A stretch of 64,000 bases of DNA from Isochrysis galbana (taxonomy: Eukaryota; Haptophyta; Isochrysidales; Isochrysidaceae), in contig CM030941.1 in the NCBI GenBank assembly GCA_018136815.1, positions 2,045,582 through 2,109,581 of the forward strand, in the 5' to 3' direction. Each line of letters begins with the position of its first letter. Position 1 is the first letter of the stretch. Below are positions 21,130 to 31,757 of the stretch, piece by piece. The translations under genes and the position numbers were made by a program. The notes under the pieces are model-generated. The model saw nothing but the letters and a program-made list of their open reading frames with translations. It had not been told where the DNA came from and did no database searches.

Positions 21130-23714
21130 ATGGTTCCCCTTGTGCTGCTCTCGCTCGCCGGCGCGGCGCTCGCGCCCGGCCGCACGGCCCGGGGCAGCAG
21201 CAGCCGGTGCACCAGCGCACTGGTCGCCTCGCTCCCCTCCTGTGGCTGGGGTCGGCCGCTGGGTAATATGGAGAAGCTGCTTAACTCGCGCCGCAGCTGG
21301 TCGGGATCGCTGACCACTGCACACGTCAGTGGCTCAATACTCTCCGGGCCGACACCAACGGAGACTGAACTGCTCGACGCACTAGAATGGACCGTTCGAC
21401 GTCATCCTCTGCTTCGCGCAATCGTCGTTGGTCGCGGTAAGCACTACGTACCAGACGCAAAGCCTTTTGCCCTCCATGACAATTACCTGCAGAAGGCGAT
21501 CGAGGGCAAGCCGGAGCTCTTCCGGCCGGAGCCGGACTCCGACCCGCCACGCTTCGAGCCGTCGATGCTGGCGGCGGCAGAGCTTGCCCGCCGCGGGCTG
21601 ACCGTGGACGATCCCAGCTCGGACGTATCTGCTGACCTCAAGCTTCGGTTCAGCAGGGCGCTTGATGAGTTGAGCTTCGATCCTTGTGGCGATGGGCCTC
21701 TGTGGTCTCTTCGATTGATCCCGCCTGCAAAGGGCGGCAAGGGGAGCGCTCTGCTCTGGGCTGCGATTCATGCAATTTCCGACCAGCTTTCGCACAACCA
21801 GGTCTGCCACGGCCCTCAGCATATCCCAACTGATATGCACGGGTAGCGGAGCATGTGGACAAAAGTGAACGTCTCACGCATACAGGAGGGTTAGTGCTCC
21901 AACCTTTCCCGCTCGCGGAACGAGCGGAAGGTGTCCCGAAGCTCAGACGAGCATGGTCTGTTGTTATAGTCCGACTCCCCCGTGCGTTCACACTCTTTGC
22001 ACATCTCACGTCTCCGGTGAGCTTCCTTCAGGTGCTGGCCGATGTTCTGTCGCACATTGGCCGTGCGCGCAAGGGCGCTGAAGCAGTCGAACCGACCGAG
22101 CTCCCTCTGCCGCCCTCGGTCGAGGCGGCGATCGTTGGCCCCAGCCAGCTCGCACTACAGGGAGAGGAGCCAAAGGCACGTGTGCGCAATATCTTCCTCA
22201 AGCTCGCCCGGCCGTCCTCATTGTCCTACTCTGCATTCCAGGCAAGTGACCCTCAGCTGTAGCGCTCGATTCCGAGCTCTCATTTTCCTGCTGTCACGCC
22301 GCTAAGCAGCACACACGGGCTTCATGTATTCAAGGCAGCTGCATCTTAGCTGATTCCTTACCTCCCCCTGGGTCGCATCATCGAACAGTGCGGGGCTTCC
22401 GGCGCCATCGTGCTGCCACGGTGGACTCCTCCGGCTGACAAACTGGGTGAGGAGTACAGCTCGACTCAACGCACGACTCTCGCCGCCTTCGAGAGCGTCT
22501 CCGGGGAGACTACCGCAGCTCTCCGAGCCGTTTGTCGCGATCATGGTGTCACAATCTCGGCCGCCCTCAATGCGGCTGCAATGCTCTGTGCCACTGACGT
22601 GCTTGGCGCCGAGTCCGACCGTGTTGAGGCTGAGACAAAGGCATTGACTCGGAGATACAAGCTCTTGCAGGTGCTGAAAGTCGGGGCCTTGCGGTGACTG
22701 ACGGCGGGCGCACGCTGCAGCAAAACGGAGACCGAGCCCCATTGGCACCGCGCGTGCGGTCTCGCAACCGCCTTGCCACACACTCCTAGATTGTCCACGT
22801 GAAAAGCGCCATGTCAGCAGTGACGCCCTCACCCCTGCATTGGGGCTAGTGACCCCTCGACTTGAATTTGTCGTTGGCTTGCCGGACGCAGGCCCTAAAT
22901 ATGCGAAGTCTCGGTGGCCCCGAGAAGAACGGTTTCTGCGGCCACAATCGAGAAACAGATGGCGACTGGTCGAACGGCTCGGTAGTGGCAGGCACCGGGT
23001 CGCTCGATATCCTCATCGACTTGCCCTACAACTCGGCTGCTGCGGTATGTGATGCGCTTCTCCAGACCGGCGACTCGCCCGTCTTCTGGGAGACAGCGCG
23101 TCAATGTGCGTCGCAAACCAAGGCATGGTTGGCAAATGGCTGGGCTCGGGAATCATTACTACTGTTCGGCGCCGGGTGGGAGTTCATGAACATGAATCGG
23201 GTCGTCGAGTTGGGGGCACAGGTGCGTAGCCAGCTCAACCCCGCGCTCTCAGTCGTGATGACGCCCCGGCTTAAAGGTTTGAACATGTTTGAGCGTGCGC
23301 AGAGGCGAGTGCTACCCATTGCCAAGACAAAGGCCAATATGCTTCGCTTGTAGAGTTGAGCTGACCTCACACTGTTACCCCCAGGACCGGACGACGCTTG
23401 GGCGTGCCTATTCGTGCGGCACGTCTAATGCGGGTGTATTTGCCCACGACGAGGTATACGACGGCCTCAAGCTCGAGGCGATCTACTTTGGTATCTCACA
23501 ATCTGTCTCTGCTCCGTCCATTTCGGTCTCATGCCTCACGGTGGGCGGCGCACTTTGCCTGTGCACGCAATGGTGCTCGCCAATCTGGAATGGGGAGCAG
23601 GGCTCATCGTACGCGCGTGCAGTGCGCGAAATGCTCGAGCTCGTTGCCTCCACTAGAGACAACCCAGCCGTGGCGCAGTCCGCCAAGCGTGTGGAGCAAA
23701 TGGCAAGGAGTTAG
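21130..23714 (+). CDS. Condensation-type acyltransferase (alcohol acetyltransferase-like)
   Basis: Five exons, all in phase 0: 21130-21801, 22032-22241, 22350-22670, 22892-23221 and 23385-23714, giving 620 residues. Exon 1 opens with a hydrophobic leader 'MVPLVLLSLAGAALAPG', which suits a signal peptide and perhaps the first part of a secondary-plastid transit peptide. Then come 'ALEWTVRRHPLLRAIVVG' and the active-site motif 'HAISDQLS' (HxxxD, near residue 213). Exon 4 has 'ALNMRSLGG' and exon 5 'GRAYSCGTSNAG', positions where this fold has its NxR and SNxG segments. These are features of the CoA-dependent acyltransferase fold (AATase/PapA/condensation domains), in which the His removes a proton from the acceptor. 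The substrate is unknown. Intron 2 begins GCAAGT, a GC-AG intron. Exon borders are by eye. Confidence 0.7.
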
Positions 23715-23877
23715 CCTTGTGAAAGAACTTTGACTTTGAGAAGAGCCTCGACTCTTGTCTCTGTGCTCATTGACGGAGGGAGCGAAAAGCGTGTAACGAT
23801 CTTCGTATGCGAAAAAGCGTGCGCTGAGTGCATTTAGGGCGCTGGCGCTAGCGCTCTAATCGCCCATGTTATGCTTG

Positions 23878-24110
23878 GCTCTTTCGCAAAATACTCACTA
23901 ATAGACTCAAAAAAGTAATAGGAAACATCATTTCAAAGGACCAACTGGATTTCGTCCCCCAACGCCTAATAAGCGAGGCCACCCACTCTTGCAACTCACC
24001 AAGGCATCCTTTGACGAGTCCGGCGAGCCCGGCCTCCTACTAGCCCTCGACTAGGAAAAAGCCTTCGACAGAGTTAGCTGGTCATTCTACCACATAGCCT
24101 TATAGCTGCT
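23878..24110 (+). pseudogene. L1-type LINE reverse-transcriptase fragment
   Basis: It translates, with frame breaks, to 'ILTNRLKKVIGNIISKDQLD', 'FVPQRLISEATH' and 'ASFDESGEPGLLLALD', followed by a stop and 'EKAFDRVSWSFYH'. It is a short, decayed copy of the LINE family at 11085 and 33639, cut at the hairpin repeat at 24114. Confidence 0.8.
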
Positions 24111-24113
24111 CAA

Positions 24114-24500
24114 CCTACTTTTATAAGTGGGGGTCAATGGGGGCCTCGCGCCCCCCTCTCTCCATCGCGGACGACCCCCCGGCCCCCGGGGTGGGCCCGT
24201 ACATTCAACCTCAGCCCCTGCCCTCTGGCAGGGGCTGGGCAATCATCATTCTGGCCCAGACCCCTAGTGGGCGCGGGCCGCGAGCCGCACTCCCAGGCCC
24301 GCATGGGCCAGCTCTCGTACTGACACCCCCCCCATCCCTGGTCGCCAGGCAGACAGGGGACTCAGGGCGGCACCCAAGGCCAGCGAGGCGAGCGAGGGAG
24401 AGGCAGGGGGGGCCAGGGGCTGAGCCCCAGCCTCCACTGCCCCCTGAGCTGCCCCTGCTGGCCCTCTGGACGCCCCTGAAGGACCTCTGAGAGCAGGTCA
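24114..24500. repeat. GC-rich hairpin repeat, copy 3
   Basis: It opens with the hairpin CCTACTTTTATAAGTGGG, then TCAATGGGGGCCTCGCGCCC, a C-rich tract and the hairpin CAGCCCCTGCCCTCTGGCAG with its right arm. It continues into about 230 bp that are nearly identical to 51025-51255. Confidence 0.75.
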
Positions 24501-25046
24501 TGGCGCGCCGCATCCCTCCGCCGCGCCTGCCGCCGGCCTCGCTCCTGCCTCATTGCCCTCAGGCCCTATGGGCCATCCCAATTCGTCAGTTCGTCGCGAT
24601 GCGTGGAACCCAGCATCCGCTCCCTTGAGCGGATTCGGGGATTCGAACAACCCATTTGAGTAGAAATGTTATTCGGTCTCTGTGTTCGATCCAACCTTGT
24701 GTGTTGGGTGAAGGAGTCCAGAGAACGTGCGCTCAGTCGCACGCGGAAGAGGAATTGGGACGAAACCCTCTCGGCGGGGGTACCATGTTTGGCCCAACCT
24801 ATATGGGGCCCAGTGACTGTGAGAAGAGCAACATAGATCGGAGTTACCATTGAGGGCTAGCTCGCGCGACAAGCCAATGACGTAGGTCCGCTACCGATGA
24901 CGTCACCCCTCGGACTAGAAGACTCCATCCTACAAAACAACTGCGACTTAAACACTTATTAACACTAAACACTCGGCTCCTCTCTGCCTTCCCTCCCTCT
25001 CCCTTCTCCCTCCCTCGCCACCCCCTCTCCCTCCCTCTCTGCGAAG
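24501..25046. other. No gene seen; F-box/TFIIS promoter and 5' UTR
   Basis: A tRNA-B-box-like string (minus strand, around 24625-24640) was examined and rejected. From about 24980 a CTCCC-rich pyrimidine tract leads to the ATG at 25047. Confidence 0.4.
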
Positions 25047-26126
25047 ATGAGCAGCCCCACGGCGGCGGAGCGCGCGCGGTGCGAGGAGGAGAAGGACGCG
25101 GCGTTCACAGCAGAGCTGGAGGCGTGCATGGAGACGGAGAGCGAGCCGTGCAACCCTACCTGCTCGGCAAGCTCGCTCACGGGAGAGGAGGAGGACGACG
25201 ATGAGGATGCCGCGTTTGCTGCTGAGCTCGAGGCATGCATGGACTCAGATGAGACTGAGCAAGAGACGGCTGCTGCACAGGACAGCCGCGAGGCCGAGGC
25301 GAGCAAGCGCCTCCCCGACCTGCTCACTATTCTTCCAGAGGAGATCCTCGCGCGGATCCTCCACTTCCTCCCCTACGCCACTCTTTTGAACTCTGCGCTG
25401 CGTCGCACGAACCGGCGCTTTGGCAAGGCCGTCGCGCTGGCAAGCATTGAGCGAGCCAAAGAGCGCCTGCGCCAGAGCCTCGAGGATGGATTCGCCGCGG
25501 ATGCTCTGGCGGTTATCTCGGGGGGTCGCGTCGGTAAGGGAGCAACATTTGGCGCCAACCGCGAACCACAGAGTTGTGGCGCCAGCAGTAGTAGCGACGC
25601 TGAGACTGGGAGCCGTGAAAGAGGACGTCACTCACCCAACAGAAGTGGAGCTTCTCACGCGTCATCAACCTGTGGACGCTTAGTGCCGTCGATGCCTCCG
25701 ATGGAGAGAGAACGGCTGGAGTCGCTCGCGTCTCAGTTGGAGATTGCATTGCGTGCGTGCGGCACGGCCACCTTCCGCTCCAAGTATCGCCAGCTTGTGT
25801 TCAATCTGAGGGACCCAAAGAACCCGCAGCTGCGGAAACGGCTTCTAACCGGCGAGCTTGCTCCAGATGCCTTGCTGCAGCTGTCAGGCCGTGAAATGGC
25901 CAGTGTAGAGCTGCAGCAGCAGAGATCTGAATGGAAGAAGAAGCGGCAGCGCGAATGCGTGCGAGAGCGGCCGCTCAAGGGGTTTGTGACTGATCTGTAT
26001 CGTTGTGATCGGTGCGACTGCACGCAAGCCGCTGTGCACCGTGCTATCCGGGCTGGTCAGCGGCATGTCGACCGAGCTCGCACATATGCCACCTGCACCG
26101 AGTGCAACCATCGCTGGGAGGTCTAG
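25047..26126 (+). CDS. F-box protein fused to TFIIS-like central and zinc-ribbon domains
   Basis: One exon, 359 residues. An acidic N-terminus repeats 'AAFxAELEACM' twice (residues ~18-28 and 55-65). Residues ~93-130 are F-box-like ('ILPEEILARILHFLPYATL'). After a Ser-rich linker, residues ~222-305 match TFIIS domain II ('FRSKYRQLVFNLRDPKNPQL', 'RKRLLTGELAPDALLQLS', 'EMASVELQQQR'). Residues 320-353 form a zinc ribbon CxxC-x26-CxxC ending 'CTECNHRWEV'. In true TFIIS the ribbon hairpin carries an invariant Asp-Glu pair that makes RNA polymerase II cleave backtracked RNA. Here that stretch reads 'AIRAGQRHVDRART' and lacks it, so cleavage stimulation is unlikely. It may be a ubiquitin-ligase adaptor that recognises stalled polymerase II; this is inference. 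Elongin A is a known but differently built link between TFIIS-type domains and E3 ligases. Confidence 0.8.
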   Translation: MSSPTAAERARCEEEKDAAFTAELEACMETESEPCNPTCSASSLTGEEEDDDEDAAFAAELEACMDSDETEQETAAAQDSREAEASKRLPDLLTILPEEILARILHFLPYATLLNSALRRTNRRFGKAVALASIERAKERLRQSLEDGFAADALAVISGGRVGKGATFGANREPQSCGASSSSDAETGSRERGRHSPNRSGASHASSTCGRLVPSMPPMERERLESLASQLEIALRACGTATFRSKYRQLVFNLRDPKNPQLRKRLLTGELAPDALLQLSGREMASVELQQQRSEWKKKRQRECVRERPLKGFVTDLYRCDRCDCTQAAVHRAIRAGQRHVDRARTYATCTECNHRWEV

Positions 26127-26409
26127 GCCATCCTAATGAGGGGCTCTGTGGTGACTTGGTCATCGCCCAAGTGGTGGCCATCGACCACGGGCCGCTCAAT
26201 GTGGCCCTACCTGCCTCGCAAAGTACACATTGAAACGTGTCAAATGCCGTGCAAGCGTCGAGCTGCCTCGTCGCCGCTTTGCACATACTGCCTCGTTTTT
26301 GTGTGGGGTACTAACGGAGGTTGCTGATGAATGTAATGCTTTGTGATTTGTGGTTCGATGCTCTGGTCTAGGAAGAGCCACGATGCCACGATCGTATCTA
26401 CGATCCCGA

Positions 26410-27647
26410 CAAATAGCAAATAGACTCACCGACAGCATTGGGGGAGCCAGCAGGCTCCTGACCTTTTGGAAAGAAGCACTCGCAACCATCAGAGAACTAC
26501 CACTACCACTCCAGCGCATCTGCCTAAGTGTTGGAGGTGCCCTCGCCTCCGCCTCGCAACCGATGACTGGGTATTGGTATAACCCCAACAATAAAAAACA
26601 AAACAAAAACCTTTTCAAAGGTATAACCCCAACAATAGAGGATAGGTGTCGTATTCTATACGATGATAGGGTTAACGTCTACCTACTAGAGTTGTATGAC
26701 CCCTACGATCTCGTGGGAAGCCGTCCTCCTCTTCAACTTTCTTCAGTTACGCGAACATCAGGGGAAGATGGTATGAGGCGGAGCTCTCATACCTAGGCAC
26801 ACCTATAATCGGGAGAGGACTACCCACCACACCCACAAACCTAGACACATCCCCACCGGCACAATGGGGGGAAGGATACAAGACCAACAAAAGACTAGAA
26901 TACCCGCTAGCGGACGAGTACACGCTAGACGGAAAAACGCCGCTGGACAGCACCGGAGTAGAACATCTAACCGAGGCCCTCCAGAGAAAGGACCGCAAAC
27001 GCAAGCGCCTCACAGGGCCGACCAAATGGGAGGAAAAACTCCAAATACCCGGGGATACATGGGCGCACCTGGCGAAGCTATACACATCGCCAATGGTAAC
27101 GGCGCGGGACATGCATCCGCACTTCAAACACATTACACACAGGCGAGTGGGCACGTACAACCGATTCCCAGACAGAGCCAACACGTGCCGCATATGTGGG
27201 GAAACAGACGAATCCTCGACACACCTAGGGGAATGCCCCGGGATAACCAATATACTTGACGAGCTGAACAAAGTCGCACGCTTCTCACCTAAGATAGGAA
27301 GGAGCAGAGAAGAAACCATTGTAGACAACCTATTCATCTACCCGAGGGGAGACGCCCCGAAAGCGCTATACGTACTAAACCTACTAGCGTGGAGATACAT
27401 AATCACGGACTTCTATAGGATACATTACGACGGCATAAACTTCTCGGAAGAATCAATACTAATAAGAACAATAGAGAGATACACCACGCTAAGCAAAGCA
27501 CTCCTCTTCGCGCAAGAAACCGACTCGGCGAGAACCGCCCAAGCGGGCATGGGGAGACAGCCAAAGAAAAGGATAGATATGAACGACTTGAGACCCGTTT
27601 TCAACAAGGACGACAAAGGTGGACTTTTAAGCCCAGCGCGGAGCTAG
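26410..27647 (+). pseudogene. L1-type LINE ORF2 C-terminal part with zf-RVT-like finger
   Basis: The 5' part ('ANRLTDSIGGASRLLTFWKE') and the main part, open from about 26760 to 27647, lie in different frames, so at least one frameshift is present. The main part contains 'LPTTPTNLDTSPPAQWGEGY', a CRICGETDESSTHLGEC zinc finger (CxxC-x8-HxxxC) and 'YIITDFYRIHYDGI'. It ends with 'RIDMNDLRPVFNKDDKGGL', a C-terminal signature also seen at 34040, 36250 and 50880. The RT catalytic core is missing. Confidence 0.8.
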
Positions 27648-28030
27648 TGGAACTAGCTACCAAGCTGAGGATCGCACACGCTGTCGAGGGGACCAAGGAT
27701 CAAGGGAACTATAAGGAGATTGAAACACCGACACACCACACAAGCTGCTGCTAGAGACAATGGAACCTAGCCACAACCCAAACAAACAAAAGCGAGGCCA
27801 GACAGACACGCACGACAACGACGACAAATCCAAAAGGCCTGCCCGGACCCCACACTCTGAACCAGGCCTCAGGTAGCGCACCGAGGCCGGACCCCGGAAA
27901 CCGAAGAAAAAGGAAAGAAGGGGGGCAAGGGAAGAGGTGGAGGGAGGGAAGATAAGGGCGATGTAGTAGCGAAGGGAAGTCCCGTAAATAGTAGGTGTGT
28001 AGCCCTGAATCTTCAGAAGTTTTTTTTTCT
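27648..28030 (+). mobile_element. LINE 3' UTR and tail
   Basis: AGCTAGTGGAACTAGCTACC through GGCAAGGGAAGAGGTGG to CTGAATCTTCAGAAG plus a T run. The minus-strand copy at 33639-34000 and the short tail at 32740-32815 share it. Confidence 0.7.
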
Positions 28031-28801
28031 TCAACTTTCTTCAGAAGTCGGGCGCACGCATACTCATACTCTACGGCTTTCTTTAAGGTCGCGTTACGTC
28101 GAAAGAGGACCACGCCGACGTTTTGTTTTCAATTGAGTTTGATTAGAAAACAATATTTATTACAAGGCGCGCCAGGTGTCGTTCCGTCAATTATGGGACA
28201 TCAATCGAATGGAGCCATCAAATGTCCATAGTCATTTATACAACATTATTCACATACCAGGGCGGCTTCTCTTCCACAAGCTCTACGCCCAGCTTTTGGA
28301 ACAGGTTCGCGATGCTCTCCCGTTCCGGAAGGCCGATACTATGAGGCTGACGGGCTCAAGCCCATTAGCAGAGGAAAGGTGGGAAGGCGGGCTTGGGCTT
28401 GCTTGACCTCTGCCTCTGCGCAGTCTGCGACCGACTCAATTGAAGGTGAAGGGAGAGGGCGGGGGAACGCCCCCCGTCCAGCAAGCAGAAGCAGCAAGCG
28501 CCATCGTCCATCGTTGTCTCGTCGTCCGGCAGGAGGATGCTTGATGCTTCACTTGGGGCCACCTCCCCATTTCTCGCTGGCGATTGGATGCGCGCGGGTG
28601 AATACCCGCCAGCCCGCCAGCTGTGAGCGGAGTACCCATAAAAAGCATTAGCTGCCACGCTGCCAGCACTCAGTACTGGGTACACTCAAGGAAAACTCTA
28701 AAAGTAGGAGTACCAGCATCGCATCCGAACCAGTACAGTGTGAACTCTCTCGCCTTCCTCGCCGTCGGAGTGCCGACGCGTCCCGCGTGGCTGCGGCTGC
28801 G
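28031..28801. other. No gene seen; upstream region of the membrane-protein gene
   Basis: It contains CTTCAACTTTCTTCAGAAG next to the LINE tail and GC-rich sequence from 28400. A GTTCCGTCAATTA string near 28190 resembles an 18S rRNA segment, but nothing around it does. Confidence 0.4.
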
Positions 28802-29615
28802 ATGGTTGGCCGCCTGTGCTGGCTCATGCTGCTCGGCGCGTGGTGCTGGCTGTGCGCGCGGGGCGAGCTCGTGCTCGTCAGTCCCGAGGGGGCGCAACTG
28901 GCTCTTCCCGTCGATGAGAAGCCAAAGGCGTGGGCGCGCAGGCTTCGCATCCCACAGCCTGACCAGTTCGCAAGGGAGTTCAGAGAGCGAGCGCCGGGCA
29001 AGAGGCACGCAGGTGAGGCGCCGCGGCACAGTACATTGAACGTGCCGCCGCTCTCACATGGGCACCGCTGCTCTCTCCCCTCGTCACAGGCTATACCTTC
29101 GTCGAGGTTGCCGAGTCGCGTCCCTTTGCGCGGGGCCTCCTGCTTGTCGCCATCATTGCTTCTATTCCAGTTGGTCTGCAAGAGGCGTACGACTCTGGTA
29201 GCCCCATGGAGATTCTGACAGGGTTACTTCTAGCTGTCCCACTTGCATTCTGCATGGGAGCCACCGCAGTGGTCGTGTACTCCTTGGAGGCGAGTGCCTT
29301 GGCCTTGCCACCTGACAGCTGGCAGCCGGGCAATACTCCATTTTCCATCATCTTTGTCCTGTGGGCATTGTTGCTATGGGTCTGTTCCGTTGTTGATGAG
29401 ATCAAGGCAGGGGCCATTTTGATGGTACGGGTCCTTCTGCTTGCTTGCGATGTGATAGTGCTTGTTGAATGCACTTAAGACTCTACCCAGTGTATGCTGT
29501 GCACAAGACGTGCTGCGCTACTAAGTGTGTCGGCTAACCATAACGTGCACCTGCACCTTCACAGGTCGTCTCAGCGTACCTGTACTTCTACACTGACACA
29601 TGGCTCTTCGGGTGA
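28802..29615 (+). CDS. Small secreted-pathway multi-pass membrane protein, unknown function
   Basis: Preferred model: exons 28802-29012, 29090-29424 and 29565-29615, 198 residues. The first intron is clear (GCAG|gtgagg ... cacag|GC) and joins '...RHAG' to 'YTFVEVAESRPF'. For the second, ATG|gtacgg ... cttcacag|GTC gives a terminal 'VVSAYLYFYTDTWLFG'; without it the protein reads on to a stop at 29478 (199 residues). The N-terminus 'MVGRLCWLMLLGAWCWLCA' is a signal peptide. Hydrophobic spans follow at 'GLLLVAIIASIPVGL', 'LTGLLLAVPLAFCMGATAVV', 'FSIIFVLWALLLWVCSVV' and the end. I do not recognise the family. The ATG at 28802 is the first in frame. Confidence 0.55.
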
Positions 29616-30381
29616 GAATGCCAACACGGAACATGGAAAGAATGACCCGTAGATTTGTTTCAGGTAGGTGTGATTCGGGTAGATGTGAGAGCTCGAGAAC
29701 GGTGGTAGGCATCATCAGTGAGGCCCGTCTGATTTCTCACTAACAGCATGAGGTCATAGTCATACTCGCGTGTGGCATGTGTTTTGAAAGGTGCTGCTGC
29801 TACTACTTTATTAAAGAGAGATCATGCCTTATCCAAGGCTGTGTCGATCTATTGTTAGTAGGGCGCTCACTAGGGAGGCGCCTCGTGCTCGTGCCACCAC
29901 ACCGACGCGCTCCGAGATGCCGGATACCGGGTTCCGTGTTCGCGCCGTTCGTTCCACTCCGTTCCGCGGCGCCTTCATCATGTGAACTAAGTTTAACCTT
30001 AGTCGAAGCTCTATCTACGACATGCATCTTTCACATTGATCGCGGTTGTTTTTGTCATGTTTACGTCAACTGCGTCCAACCCGGCTCGTTTGCAGGAGGC
30101 CAATTCGGCCTTGCGCCTCCGTGCCTTTTGCAGGAGGCCAATGTGGCCTGCCTCAAATCCCTTTACCGCCATGCGTCATGCACACAAGAATGTAAGGAAA
30201 TGTGCAATGAGACGAGGTTCCATCCACCCAAAAGCTCGATGCCAAGCGGCCATGTCATACGAAGTGCGACGATATGAAGGCGCCCTCTCGACTGACAATG
30301 CACAGTCATCGATGCGACATGAGGAGTGCAACATGAGCATGAGGAGCTGCAATATGAGGAATTGCCGTGTCGCCAGCTTGG
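29616..30381. other. No gene seen; minor repeats
   Basis: A hairpin ACTAAG...CTTAGT lies at 29986-30003, and TTTGCAGGAGGCCAAT occurs twice 38 bp apart (about 30088 and 30126). This is the 3' side of both neighbouring genes. Confidence 0.4.
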
Positions 30382-31332
30382 CTAGCTGCGGAACACCCTG
30401 ACGGCGACCATGGCGGCATTCCACAGCATGTGGGCACCCACCGTCGTTGAAAGCCGTTGACCACCCTTCATATAGGCGGTCGCAAGCCATGCACCAAGCA
30501 CACCAAAGGTGAGAAGGCCCCCGGATGCATCGACCTCACCACCAACATGCCAAACCGAAAAGGTGATCGCCGATGCACCAATTGTAATGGCAGGGGGCGC
30601 GCCTGCACGCTGGGCAGCGGCGATGAGCCACGCGCGGAAGAAGAGTTCTTCAGTTAGGGGCGCTGCAACGAGGACGTCCACGAGCCGCCCAGGAGATGGA
30701 ACGGCACCGCCAGCAGGCAGTAGTGCATTCACCAGCTCGGCATCCCCACTCGCCTGAGCGAGAGCCGTTGGCAGGAAGGCGAGAAAGGCAAAGGGGAGAA
30801 AGACACCCATCGGAGCGAGTTGCCCGTCGAGCCACTTCCAGTCGGCCCCGGCTACTTGGTCCCTGAGCGCCCATTCTCTTAGGGGCAGGCCTGCGGCTGC
30901 CTGGATGGCTGCAAACAGCCCGAATGCGATGACGCGCCCCAATAAAGGCGCCAGCTCCTCAGGCACCACCGCGCTGACAGAGCCGATGCTGATAGACTGG
31001 ATGAGGAAAAAGAGCGGGATACCCACTAGGGCCGTCTCCGTTGGCCCGAGACCCACTCCCACGTCGTCCCACGATGGTCCCTTGGCGGCAGTGCTAGGCG
31101 GCTCGCTCAGTGCAGCCTGAGGCGGAGCGTGCGGCACATCAGCGTCGCCGGGTGCAGCACAGAGAAGAATCGGGTGTGCGGCAGAGTTTCGCGTCGGCCC
31201 GAGCCTGAGGCGCCCGTGGAGCGCGGCGTCGCCACCTTTTGCCAGCAGTACCAACAGCAGCCTGAGCAGCGGCGCAAGGCGGATCCGGCCACACCCCATC
31301 GCACGAGCTCCAGCCGTCCCTTCACGCGCCAT
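30382..31332 (-). CDS. CPBP-family (CAAX/Abi) intramembrane metalloprotease-like protein
   Basis: Single exon, 316 residues. A hydrophobic N-terminus ('IRLAPLLRLLLVLLA') and a ~60-residue low-complexity stretch look like a signal or bipartite plastid leader; a second Met ten codons downstream may be the real start. Hydrophobic helices follow ('VGIPLFFLIQSISIG', 'VIAFGLFAAIQAAAGL', 'GVFLPFAFLAFLPTAL'). The catalytic motifs of the family are in order: EELFFRAW (EExxxR, E228-R233), FSVWH (FxxxH, H262) and HMLWN (HxxxN, H301-N305). In Rce1-type enzymes these bind the active centre that cuts within the membrane; algal and plant members often sit in plastid membranes. Family assignment is secure. 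Location and substrate are inference. Confidence 0.9.
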   Translation of the reverse strand: MAREGTAGARAMGCGRIRLAPLLRLLLVLLAKGGDAALHGRLRLGPTRNSAAHPILLCAAPGDADVPHAPPQAALSEPPSTAAKGPSWDDVGVGLGPTETALVGIPLFFLIQSISIGSVSAVVPEELAPLLGRVIAFGLFAAIQAAAGLPLREWALRDQVAGADWKWLDGQLAPMGVFLPFAFLAFLPTALAQASGDAELVNALLPAGGAVPSPGRLVDVLVAAPLTEELFFRAWLIAAAQRAGAPPAITIGASAITFSVWHVGGEVDASGGLLTFGVLGAWLATAYMKGGQRLSTTVGAHMLWNAAMVAVRVFRS

Positions 31333-31604
31333 GGATGGTCGGACGGTGGCTGAGTGGGGCCCCTGGATTCTATGTGATCTTCACCAATATGACGTTGAGC
31401 ACGAGCTCTCCACCTGCAGACGAAGACGGATACAGGCGTGCGCAGAAGGGGGCTGGCTCCTCGTAGGCGAGGGGCTCGCTCCCCCTTTCACGCTGCCCCC
31501 GAGGGTGCTAGCTATTGTTCAACTTCTTACTGCCGAAGCGCCAAAATTGGAGCTTCCACACTTTCTTTTGTCATCTGCTCGCTACCCGCTCATCCGTAGC
31601 CCCT
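31333..31604. other. Upstream region of the CPBP gene
   Basis: No ORF with protein character; presumably promoter sequence. Confidence 0.4.
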
Positions 31605-31757
31605 GTTTAAACATAAGTCGTGTTTTGTTGTAGATACCTCGGTCCTACCCTGAGTGCGGCAACGTCGTCCTTGGCTAGAGTCACTGTATCGCCGTCACGA
31701 GCGCTAGACGCACGATGTCACCTTTGATCTACACAATACTGTTATCTATTCACGGAC
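31605..31757 (+). repeat. Dispersed repeat R-C, interrupted copy (left part)
   Basis: TTTAAACATAAGTCGTGTTT and the following ~140 bp match 42350-42505. At 42500 the relative continues TATTCATGGACCACC, while here the sequence is interrupted after TATTCACGGACC by the element at 31758-32680. Confidence 0.7.

Noticed and set aside
24600-24660. tRNA-like B box on the minus strand (GTTCGAATCCCC)
   Set aside because: The T-arm bases do not pair, and no acceptor stem or A box fits at tRNA distance.
28170-28200. GTTCCGTCAATTA string resembling a conserved 18S rRNA segment
   Set aside because: Flanking bases do not match rRNA on either side; a chance 12-13-bp match.
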